Source of the DNA: Acidimicrobiia bacterium
GTDB lineage: Bacteria; Actinomycetota; Acidimicrobiia; IMCC26256; JAENVU01
Length of the DNA: 13,620 bases
NCBI GenBank assembly: GCA_025357995.1
Contig: JANYLF010000058.1
Coordinates: forward strand, 1 to 13,620
Direction of reading: 5' to 3'
Position numbers and translations under genes: made by a program. The notes below the pieces were generated by a model. The model saw only the letters and a program-made list of their open reading frames with translations, searched no databases and was not told where the DNA came from. Of this stretch, positions 1 through 6,177 are shown in pieces (within the stretch, counting starts at the first letter, position 1; the number at the start of each line of letters is the position of its first letter).

Positions 1-169
1 TCTGGACCGCGGCGATGAGGCCCGCGATCGTGAACGACTTTCCGGAACCGGTGATGCCGAGGAGCGTTTGGTACCGCTCCCCGGCCTCTACGCCAGCGGT
101 GAGCTCCGCGATCGCCTTCGGCTGATCACCGGCGGGTTCGAAGTCGGAAACGAGCTGAAACTCGGGCAC
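1..169 (-). CDS. uvrB: UvrABC system protein B, N-terminal part (partial)
   Basis: UvrB is the damage-verifying helicase of nucleotide excision repair. UvrA loads it on DNA, and it then recruits the nuclease UvrC. Only the first 56 codons are inside the window; the gene runs off the left edge. The visible protein reads PEFQLVSDFEPAGDQPKAI and continues into QTLLGITGSGKSFTIA. These are the typical UvrB amino terminus, the Q-motif-like PAGDQP and the Walker A loop GSGKS (most relatives have GSGKT). The GTG start at 167-169 is chosen because the conserved protein begins there and an AGGG ribosome-binding site lies 7 bases upstream (177-180). No actinobacterial LexA-type box (GAAC-N4-GTTC) was seen upstream. 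The gene lies downstream of coaE on the same strand, as in mycobacteria, but with the repeat-bracketed DUF559 gene in between. Identification is near certain. Confidence 0.95.
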   Translation of the reverse strand, partial: MPEFQLVSDFEPAGDQPKAIAELTAGVEAGERYQTLLGITGSGKSFTIAGLIAAVQ

Positions 170-239
170 CGGCTCACCCTACGCCCAGGGTGTGACACTC
201 CCTCCCGTCGGCTTCGACCGCGCGAGGCCGCCTCCCACA

Positions 240-292
240 CCCGACTTTCGTGCACTTTGGAGACCCATAGGTCTCTCTTCTGCACGAAAGTC
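240..292 (+). repeat. 53-bp nested palindromic repeat, copy 1
   Basis: This is the first of two copies of the same element, in the same orientation 1054 bases apart, with 52 of 53 positions identical. The core (243-292) is a dyad centred between 267 and 268. The outer arms GACTTTCGTGCA (243-254) and TGCACGAAAGTC (281-292) match perfectly over 12 bp. The inner arms GAGACC (260-265) and GGTCTC (270-275) match perfectly around a CATA loop. Unpaired, symmetric 5-base segments separate the two stems. It fills most of the gap between the stop of the DUF559 gene and the start of uvrB, so it might also act as a transcription barrier, but no T-run follows it. It resembles dispersed REP-like elements; its true family is unknown. 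Confidence 0.93.
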
Positions 293-305
293 AAGCTTCC
301 GCGGG

Positions 306-1238
306 CTACCGATCGCGCTCGCGCCGCTGTTCGAGGGCCCTGCGCACCGAGTGCGCGACGCGGCCGGCTTCCTCGGTGAGGTCATGCCATCCGAAACGCA
401 TCACGTTCCAACCCGCGCATTGCAAAGCGCGATCTCGCGCCGCGTCGGCTTGACGATCGAGGAGAGCCGAATGGAACTCGGTCCCATCGACTTCGACAAT
501 GAGCTGCACCGATCGGAAGAGGAAGTCGACGCGACCCAGCCACCCATCCGCATCTCCGACGTTCACCTGTCGGTCAGGGGTTGGCAGGCCGAACGTGATG
601 AGTAGCTCGACGAAGGCAGCTTCGAGCTCGCTCGCCGGTGGTACGTACTGCCCGCCGCGATCCGCGAGGAGACCGCGAACAACGGAGAGCTTGCGCCGAC
701 CCCGCACCGCCAGCTCCTGGCTCATGACCGATAGTGCGGGAACCGTCACCATCCGTTTCGCGATCGCGTTGTCCATCGCTCGTTCCAAACGTTCGGGCCG
801 AATCACGGCGCTGAGATCGAACAAGGTGCGGGCGATCGACGTGGTTGGGATTCCTCGAACCGTGCGGAGGTGATGTTCAGGGAGCCAGTTCGATCGGTGC
901 ACGTGGACGCCCGGAAGCCGGACCGAGCGGTCGGCGGGCACCAAGATTTCGACATATGCACCGAAGCCCGGTAGGCCAAAGACGGCGGCGGCACTCCGAT
1001 GTGATCCCGCTGCGCCGTCAGTGGCCGCGAGCAGGGCCACCGTGAGCCTCGCCTCGAAGGAGTCGGGCGCTCCGGGCAAGCGCAAGATGCACCGTTGCAC
1101 GCGTTGCCATCGGCCCGTCGCGACACGATGTGCCACATGGGATGGATTTCCACCTTGGAGGAACACTTGGCGGGCGCTGAAATGGCCCAGCTGTCGTGAC
1201 GCGAGTTCCTCGACGCGCCGATCAAGATCGGTCGGCAT
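306..1238 (-). CDS. Winged-helix (AbiEi-type) / DUF559 endonuclease-like protein
   Basis: This 310-residue protein has the two-part layout common in actinobacterial DUF559 proteins. Residues 5-60 look like the winged-helix head shared with AbiEi antitoxins (SARQVFLQGG, then WQRVQRCILRLPG). The middle resembles the AbiEi-like body (SHRSAAAVFGLPG; TSIARTLFDLSA). The C-terminal 76 residues are a Vsr-like PD-(D/E)xK domain: VDF near residue 238, the EVDG motif at 249-252 with E249 and D251, and TEFH. These suggest DNA binding and perhaps DNA cleavage; no substrate is known to me. The ATG at 1238 is preferred, although no clear ribosome-binding site precedes it. An in-frame ATG at 1322, inside the upstream repeat, would add 28 residues with no domain (MGLQSARNSG...). 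No partner AbiEii toxin lies next to it. The family call is fairly sure; toxin-antitoxin, defence or mobility roles are guesses. Confidence 0.8.
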   Translation of the reverse strand: MPTDLDRRVEELASRQLGHFSARQVFLQGGNPSHVAHRVATGRWQRVQRCILRLPGAPDSFEARLTVALLAATDGAAGSHRSAAAVFGLPGFGAYVEILVPADRSVRLPGVHVHRSNWLPEHHLRTVRGIPTTSIARTLFDLSAVIRPERLERAMDNAIAKRMVTVPALSVMSQELAVRGRRKLSVVRGLLADRGGQYVPPASELEAAFVELLITFGLPTPDRQVNVGDADGWLGRVDFLFRSVQLIVEVDGTEFHSALLDRQADAARDRALQCAGWNVMRFGWHDLTEEAGRVAHSVRRALEQRRERDR

Positions 1239-1293
1239 CGCAACGAACGTACCGATGGGGTGCGACAGCCTCACCTCGACCAGGTCTCCCGCT

Positions 1294-1346
1294 CCCGAGT
1301 TTCGTGCACTTTGGAGACCCATAGGTCTCTCTTCTGCACGAAAGTC
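1294..1346 (+). repeat. 53-bp nested palindromic repeat, copy 2
   Basis: This second copy has the same orientation and differs from copy 1 only at 1299 (G instead of C at 245). That change breaks one outer-stem base pair, leaving a G-G mismatch (1299/1344) in the 12-bp outer arm; the inner GAGACC/GGTCTC stem (1314-1319, 1324-1329) is intact. It lies between the start of the DUF559 gene and the stop of coaE. Read on the minus strand it contains an ATG (1320-1322) in frame with the DUF559 gene. A further GGTCTCC at 1283-1289, just outside, could pair with GGAGACC at 1313-1319 as an alternative hairpin. Confidence 0.93.
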
Positions 1347-1388
1347 GGGAAGGTGAGGGAAGGAGAGGCGGCCGTCAGGGGCCGGGGT

Positions 1389-1997
1389 TCAGGCCTTGGC
1401 GGCGTGGCGGGATTGGAGGTCGGTCCAGAGCGCGTCGACCTGGGATGTCAGAGAGCCATGGTCGGCGCCGTTGTCGATCAGGTGCGTGGCGACGGCGCGG
1501 CGCTCCTCGTCCGTTGCCTGAGCGCGCATACGGGCCGATGCATCGGACCGATCGAGACCGCGCCTCTCGAGCCGGTCGAGTCGCAGCTGCTCGGGCGCCT
1601 CCACCACGATCACGACCTCGTAGCCGCGTTCGACAGCAGTCTTGGATTCCACGAGGAGCGGCACGTCCATCACTACGATCGCGTCGGCCGGTGCTGCCGT
1701 CATTCGCCGCCCGAACTCCTCGTGTACCGCCGGGTGGGTGATTGCATTCAGGGCCTCACGAGCTTCATCGGTGGCGAACGCACGGGCCGCGAGTTCGGCA
1801 CGGTCCAGCCGGCCGTCGGACCCGACGATATCGGGCCCAAATCGCTCCACGAGTTCCGTGAACGCTGGCTGATCGGGCTCCACGACGTCCCGAGCCACCT
1901 GATCGGCGTCGAGGATGATCGCGCCATGGGCCGCGAGCAGCGCGGCAACCGTCGACTTCCCCGCGCCGATACCACCGGTCAACCCCACGAGTAGCAC
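1389..1997 (-). CDS. coaE: Dephospho-CoA kinase
   Basis: This cytoplasmic enzyme catalyses the last step of coenzyme A synthesis, the ATP-dependent phosphorylation of the 3'-hydroxyl of dephospho-CoA. The 202-residue protein opens with a P-loop, GLTGGIGAGKST (residues 5-16). It continues with the family motifs LDADQVARDVVEP, ITHPAVH and VMDVPLLVES, and an arginine-rich lid near RLDRLERRGL. Length is normal for single-domain CoaE; the extra C-terminal domain of mycobacterial CoaE is absent. The GTG at 1995-1997 is chosen because the protein must start just before the P-loop and an AGGA (2007-2010) lies 9 bases upstream. The frame stays open far upstream, across the kinase gene on the other strand, but that extension has no family resemblance. 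The divergent kinase gene starts 42 bases away. Confidence 0.95.
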   Translation of the reverse strand: MLLVGLTGGIGAGKSTVAALLAAHGAIILDADQVARDVVEPDQPAFTELVERFGPDIVGSDGRLDRAELAARAFATDEAREALNAITHPAVHEEFGRRMTAAPADAIVVMDVPLLVESKTAVERGYEVVIVVEAPEQLRLDRLERRGLDRSDASARMRAQATDEERRAVATHLIDNGADHGSLTSQVDALWTDLQSRHAAKA

Positions 1998-2039
1998 GGC
2001 CCGGCATCCTACGAGCCGAGACCATCCGGGGAATGCCCG

Positions 2040-3848
2040 ATGCTCGACCTCGCCACAGGCCACAATTGCGCGATCGAGACCGTTCCGCCCCCTGTCCGTC
2101 GCACGGACACACCGAGCCGTGCCGTCAAACGTCGCGCTGCCCGAGCGAGTCGTCACGCCGCGGGTCGGCCGCGAAACCGGCTGCGCGTGGCGCGCTGGGC
2201 CCGGCGCATTGGCCCTCGTCTCGACCCGCGGTCGGTCGAGGAACTCGGACGGCTCGGTCCGCTCGCCACTTGGCTGCGGTGGGCATGTCTGGCCGTCGGA
2301 GTCGTGCTGGCGTTCAGCACGAATCAACCGCATCGCGACGCGCTCCTCATCGCGGGTGGTGTCCTCCTCGCCAACACGCTGCTCCGCACCATCAAGCCAC
2401 TGGAGATCTATCCGGCCACGTGGCGCGCGGAAGCGTGGGTCGTTCTCGACCTCTTGATCGCGGTCGGTTCGATTGCGTTCACCGATACGTGGGCCAGTCC
2501 CTTCCTGCTCATGCCGATCCCGCTGGTGCTGCTTGCGGCCTACGGATGGGGCTACCGCGAAGGTTGTTTCGCGGCGCTGCTCACCGCGGGCACCATCCTC
2601 ATGGCGGATGCGATCGGCGGGGCGAGCCAAGACGCCCTGAGGACCGGACTCCTCGTTTCCGTCGTCGTCATCGCGGCGGCGGTTGTCGGTGGTTACACGC
2701 GTCAACTCTGGCTCGAGGCGGAAGAACGCGAGCGAGAAACTGCCGACGAGGTGTCGCGCATGACGCTCGCGAACGACCTCTTCCACGCGCTGCACGACGT
2801 CGTGCGTACCCTCCCCGACTCGCTCGACCTGGCCGAAGTCGTGGCGTCCGCTCGTGACACGCTGCGCGAAGTCTTCCAGCCCGACGTCCTGGTCGTGCTC
2901 CTCGCCGACGAGACCAGTGCATCGTGGCGCACCCAGCTGGCGGAGGGCGCCGCCGTTCCCGAACATCTAGAAACGAGTGAACTGCCGCTACGGATCCGCG
3001 AAGCCCTCGAGCGTCCCGGCGTGGTGCGCGTCGAGAGCACGACCGCGCAAACCGACCTCTGGAACGGCGAGTTCGCGAGTAGTGCGATGATCGTCGGGCT
3101 GCGCACGCCTGATCGGGTGGTCGGTCTCGTCGCCGTCGAACATCGTGCGCCGGACCGCATCACGACGGCCGACGCGGAGTTGTTCTCCCGGATCGCGTCC
3201 TCGCTCGCACTCGCCGTCGACAACGCTCGGTGGTTCGGGCGTTTGCGTACATTGGGCGCGGAGGCCGAGCGCGCCCGCATTGCTCGTGACCTGCACGATC
3301 GCACGGCGCAGTCGCTCGCGTACATCGGCTTCGAGCTCGATCGCCTCTCCAACCGATATAGCGATCCGGCTCTCCCCGAGTTACACCGCGTGGTGCGTGA
3401 GGTCGTGGTGGAACTCCGGGAGACGCTGTACCAGCTTCGCACCACCGTGACCGACGACGAGGGCCTCGTCCCGCTCGCAGAGCCTTACCTGCGGCGCTGG
3501 TCGGACCGAACCGGAGTGCTCGCCACGTTCGAGGCCATTTGTCCGGATCGTCGGTTGCCGCGCCAAGTGGAACAAGAGTTGTGGCGCATCTTCCAGGAAG
3601 CCCTTACGAACGTGGAACGGCATGCCGATGCCTCCACCGTGCATGTCACTTGGGATTGCTCCGACGATCACGCGCGCCTCATGGTGCGCGACGACGGCAC
3701 GGGGATGGACCCGTCCCGTCCCGCGCCGGAGCGGTACGGTCTGGTCGGTATTCGCGAACGGGCAGACGCAATCGGTGCCCGGGTCCGCTTCGACAGCGAA
3801 CTCGGCGCCGGAACCACCGTGCTCATCGAGCTGGAGGCAACCTCGTGA
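2040..3848 (+). CDS. Membrane sensor histidine kinase, NarX/DegS-type (HisKA_3) with GAF domain
   Basis: This 602-residue kinase is expected to sense a signal and phosphorylate the regulator encoded directly downstream. After an arginine-rich stretch (1-75) come about six hydrophobic segments between residues 80 and 220, then a short coiled region and a GAF-like domain (about 260-395). The HisKA_3 dimerisation box has the phosphate-accepting histidine H419 (ERARIARDLHDRTAQ). The C-terminal ATPase domain shows an N box (FQEALTNVERHA, N524), a G1 box (DDGTGM, 551-556), GLVGIRERADAIGA and GAGTTV. The ATG at 2040 has a GGGGA 7 bases upstream, but the first 50 residues have no domain, so a GTG at 2187 is a real alternative. 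The stop overlaps the next start (GTGA), so the pair is probably translated together. The signal is unknown. Confidence 0.92.
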   Translation: MLDLATGHNCAIETVPPPVRRTDTPSRAVKRRAARASRHAAGRPRNRLRVARWARRIGPRLDPRSVEELGRLGPLATWLRWACLAVGVVLAFSTNQPHRDALLIAGGVLLANTLLRTIKPLEIYPATWRAEAWVVLDLLIAVGSIAFTDTWASPFLLMPIPLVLLAAYGWGYREGCFAALLTAGTILMADAIGGASQDALRTGLLVSVVVIAAAVVGGYTRQLWLEAEERERETADEVSRMTLANDLFHALHDVVRTLPDSLDLAEVVASARDTLREVFQPDVLVVLLADETSASWRTQLAEGAAVPEHLETSELPLRIREALERPGVVRVESTTAQTDLWNGEFASSAMIVGLRTPDRVVGLVAVEHRAPDRITTADAELFSRIASSLALAVDNARWFGRLRTLGAEAERARIARDLHDRTAQSLAYIGFELDRLSNRYSDPALPELHRVVREVVVELRETLYQLRTTVTDDEGLVPLAEPYLRRWSDRTGVLATFEAICPDRRLPRQVEQELWRIFQEALTNVERHADASTVHVTWDCSDDHARLMVRDDGTGMDPSRPAPERYGLVGIRERADAIGARVRFDSELGAGTTVLIELEATS

Positions 3849-4492
3849 CCCGAGTTCTGTTGGCCGACGACCACCAAATGCTGCGACAGGCCGTCCGGCG
3901 AGCACTCGAGGACTCCGGCCATACCGTCGTGGGCGAAGCGGCCGACGGTAGTGAGGCCGTCGAGATGACGGCCACGCTGGCGCCCGAAGTCGTTCTGATG
4001 GACGTGAGCATGCCCGTGCTCGACGGCATCGAGGCAACGCGTCGCATCAGCGCCACCGGTTCGAGTGCACGCATCCTCGTCCTCACGATGCACGACGAAG
4101 ACGCGCTCCGGGCCCGTGCGATTCGTGCCGGCGCCGCCGGATTCCTGACCAAGGATTGTGAGCTGCGCGAGGTGGTGGACGCGGTGCGCGCCGTCGCGTC
4201 GGGCGAGGTCTTGGTGTCTCCCGACATCGCGCAGGCGATGCTCGCGCAGTTTCCGGAAGAGCCAGTGGCCAACGAAGTCGTCGACAACAACGGCCCGCTC
4301 ACCCGTCGTGAGAAGGAAGTGCTCCAGTCAGTGGCCGACGGTCGCTCCACGACCGAGATCGGCCGGGAACTCTTCATCAGCGTGAAGACCGTGAAGAACC
4401 ACCTCGCGTCTATTTACGCAAAGCTCGACGCACGCGACCGCACCCAGGCCGTGATCTCCGGCGTGCGGCTCGGCATCGTCCACCTGCGCTGA
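3845..4492 (+). CDS. NarL/FixJ-type response regulator (receiver + LuxR helix-turn-helix)
   Basis: This DNA-binding transcription regulator is expected to be switched on by the preceding kinase. The 215-residue protein has a receiver domain (1-120) with the acidic pair D8 and D9, phosphate-accepting D53 (VLMDVSMPVLDG), T81 and K103 (FLTKD). The output domain is a LuxR-type helix-turn-helix at about 150-212 (LTRREKEVLQSVADG, then VKTVKNHLASIYAKL). All key phosphorelay residues are present. The GTG start at 3845-3847 overlaps the kinase stop at 3846-3848, which fixes the start and indicates translational coupling. The gene is convergent with rpsA, with only 12 bases between their stops and no visible terminator. 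Target genes cannot be read from the sequence. Confidence 0.95.
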   Translation: MTRVLLADDHQMLRQAVRRALEDSGHTVVGEAADGSEAVEMTATLAPEVVLMDVSMPVLDGIEATRRISATGSSARILVLTMHDEDALRARAIRAGAAGFLTKDCELREVVDAVRAVASGEVLVSPDIAQAMLAQFPEEPVANEVVDNNGPLTRREKEVLQSVADGRSTTEIGRELFISVKTVKNHLASIYAKLDARDRTQAVISGVRLGIVHLR

Positions 4493-4504
4493 GCCAACTC
4501 CGAG

Positions 4505-6085
4505 CTACGCCTCAGGCTCGGGCGCGACTTCAGGCTGCGGTGTCGGTTCCGGTGCTGTCGCGGCCTCGGGAACAGGTTCGGCTTCCGGTGAGACTTCAGG
4601 CTCCGGTGTCGGTTCCGGTGCAACCGCGGTCGTGACCTCGGGTGCGGATCCCGTGACGAGGAGTTCGCCCTCGATCAGGTGGAGTACCGCTTCGTCGTCG
4701 GGCGCGCCGATCGAGTGGGCCGGCGCTTCGACCATCGGTGCCGGAGGAGGTGTCTCGTCCACGGGGATGTCCGGTCCGATGTAATTGCCGGACTCGTCGT
4801 AGGCGTGCTCACCGAACTGGTCCTGGTACTCGGCGGCCACCACGCCACCTTCTGCGGCCTGCTTGATCGACAGCGAGATGCGCCGACGGTCGAGGTCGAT
4901 GTCGATGATCTTGACCCACAGTTCCTCGCCCGGGGTGACGACCTGCTCGGGCGCCTCCACGTGGTGCACGGCCATTTCGGAGATGTGCACCAGGCCTTCG
5001 ATACCGTCGCCCACCTGCACGAACGCACCGAACGGCACCAACTTGGTCACCCGGCCGTAGACGAGCTCGCCCACCTGGTGACCGGTCGCGAATTCCTGCC
5101 ACGGGTCCTGCTGAGTCGCCTTCAACGAGAGCGAAATCCGCTCGCGCGAGAGGTCCACGTCGAGCACCTGGACCGTCACTTCGTCGCCAACGGTGACGAC
5201 CGAGCTCGGGTGATCCACGTGCTTCCACGACAACTCGGACACGTGAACGAGTCCGTCCATACCACCGAGATCGACGAACGCACCAAAGTTGACGACCGAC
5301 GACACCACGCCCGGCCGGATCTCGCCCGGCTTGAGGTTGGTGAGGAACTCGTCGCGCTGCTCGCGCTGGGTCTCTTCCAAATACGCTCGACGGGAGAGGA
5401 CGACGTTGTTGCGGTTCTTGTCGAGCTCGATGATCTTGCACTCGAGTTCTTTGCCCACGAACGGCTGCAGGTCGCGGACTCGGCGCAGATCCACGAGTGA
5501 CGCGGGCAAGAACCCTCGCAGGCCGATGTCGATGATGAGGCCGCCCTTGACGACCTCGATCACCAACCCCTTGACGATGCCGTCCTCGTCCTTGAGCTTC
5601 TCGATCGTTCCCCAGGCGCGCTCGTACTGCGCGCGCTTCTTCGAGAGGATCAGCTGACCGTCTTTGTCTTCCTTCTGGAGCACCAACGCTTCGAGCGTCT
5701 CGCCGAGCGTGACGATCTCGTTCGGGTTGACGTCGTTACGGATCGACAACTCTTTGGCCGGGATCACGCCCTCGGACTTGAAGCCGATATCGAGCAGCAC
5801 CTCGTCCGAGTCGATCTTGACGACGATGCCGGTAACGAGCCCGCCTTCGTCGAATTCGACGAGCGTGGCATCGACCGCGTCGGCGAACGACATGTCACCG
5901 AGGTCGTTGAAGACCACCTCGGTGATCTCGGCGAAACCGTCGTCGTCGTCGTCGCTTGCATCGGCGGCGAGGTCCGTGCCTACGGCGTCGGTTTGGGTCT
6001 CGGTGACGATCGTGGTGTCGGACTCGGGAAGGGCAGTGGTGTCGTCAGCCACCGTGGTCATGGTGGCTTGCTCGGTCTCGGACAA
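4505..6085 (-). CDS. rpsA: 30S ribosomal protein S1
   Basis: S1 helps the 30S subunit bind and unfold mRNA. The protein of about 526 residues has an acidic amino end (a DDDDDGF run), then four S1 RNA-binding repeats: LVTGIVVKIDSDEVLLDIG, GIVKGLVIEVVKGGLIIDIG, VVSSVVNFGAFVDLGG and RVTKLVPFGAFVQVGD. The last two are the most canonical, each followed by a GLVH(V/I)SE motif. It ends in a tail of about 45 residues rich in Pro, Glu and Ala. Four repeats plus an acidic tail is the usual actinobacterial form (six repeats in E. coli). The TTG start at 6083-6085 is preferred because it alone has a good ribosome-binding site (AGGAG, 10 bases upstream). An ATG at 6061, eight codons later, is the alternative and lacks one. 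A methyltransferase gene lies 92 bases upstream on the same strand. Confidence 0.95.
   Translation of the reverse strand: MSETEQATMTTVADDTTALPESDTTIVTETQTDAVGTDLAADASDDDDDGFAEITEVVFNDLGDMSFADAVDATLVEFDEGGLVTGIVVKIDSDEVLLDIGFKSEGVIPAKELSIRNDVNPNEIVTLGETLEALVLQKEDKDGQLILSKKRAQYERAWGTIEKLKDEDGIVKGLVIEVVKGGLIIDIGLRGFLPASLVDLRRVRDLQPFVGKELECKIIELDKNRNNVVLSRRAYLEETQREQRDEFLTNLKPGEIRPGVVSSVVNFGAFVDLGGMDGLVHVSELSWKHVDHPSSVVTVGDEVTVQVLDVDLSRERISLSLKATQQDPWQEFATGHQVGELVYGRVTKLVPFGAFVQVGDGIEGLVHISEMAVHHVEAPEQVVTPGEELWVKIIDIDLDRRRISLSIKQAAEGGVVAAEYQDQFGEHAYDESGNYIGPDIPVDETPPPAPMVEAPAHSIGAPDDEAVLHLIEGELLVTGSAPEVTTAVAPEPTPEPEVSPEAEPVPEAATAPEPTPQPEVAPEPEA
4527..4621 (-). repeat. Two 29-bp direct copies within the rpsA tail
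   Basis: The segments at 4527-4555 and 4593-4621 match at 28 of 29 positions. They encode the repeated Pro-Glu-rich stretches of the S1 tail (APEPTPEPEVSPE and APEPTPQPEVAPE). This looks like an internal tandem expansion of a disordered tail, prone to slippage, and not a mobile sequence. Confidence 0.75.
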
Positions 6086-6095
6086 GGAAGTCGGT

Positions 6096-6100
6096 CTCCT
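6096..6100 (-). promoter_or_regulatory. Ribosome-binding site that decides the rpsA start
   Basis: On the minus strand these bases read AGGAG, the only strong Shine-Dalgarno core in the rpsA leader. It lies 10 bases before a TTG codon (6083-6085) and 34 bases before the first ATG (6059-6061). The spacing therefore favours the TTG start. No confident promoter hexamers were seen in the remaining leader up to the methyltransferase stop. Confidence 0.6.
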
Positions 6101-6177
6101 AGAAAAGGGGTAACGGTCGGGCGTCACCGGATGGTCACGCGGCTGAACAGGGCTCCGGAAATGGGAACCTGGCGAGG

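Larger units (their letters stand above)
240..1346 (-). mobile_element. Candidate cassette: DUF559 gene between two direct palindromic repeats
   Basis: Two direct copies of a 53-bp palindromic repeat (240-292 and 1294-1346) bracket exactly one gene (306-1238) and nothing else. The unit sits between coaE and uvrB, genes that lie close together in the mycobacterial version of this block. Recombination between the repeats would remove a 1054-bp circle carrying the gene and leave one repeat behind. What is seen is the repeat pair, the single gene and the location. That the unit moved in, or can move out, is inference. No transposase, integrase or obvious target-site duplication is visible. The alternative is that the repeats are common intergenic elements in this genome and flank this gene by chance. 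Confidence 0.4.

Noticed and set aside
240..292. Ordinary Rho-independent terminator of the DUF559 gene
   Set aside because: The stem is strong but no T-run follows on the minus strand, and the same element also occurs upstream of the gene. A secondary terminator effect remains possible.
170..305. LexA (SOS) box upstream of uvrB
   Set aside because: No GAAC-N4-GTTC pattern was found in this interval.
88..385. Short frames across copy 1 of the repeat (about 70 residues each)
   Set aside because: They arise from the repeat and flanking intergenic or gene sequence, with no ribosome-binding site and no domain.
240..1346. CRISPR array or insertion sequence
   Set aside because: There are only two repeats, 1 kb apart with a gene between them, no spacers, no transposase, and the repeats are direct rather than terminal inverted copies.
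1998..2966. Open minus-strand extension of coaE by more than 300 residues
   Set aside because: It is antisense to the kinase gene, has no family motifs, and coaE begins properly at the GTG with a ribosome-binding site. High-GC DNA often leaves antisense frames open.
4679..5500. 273-residue plus-strand frame opposite rpsA
   Set aside because: Shadow of the S1 repeats; its periodic look comes from the repeats on the coding strand.
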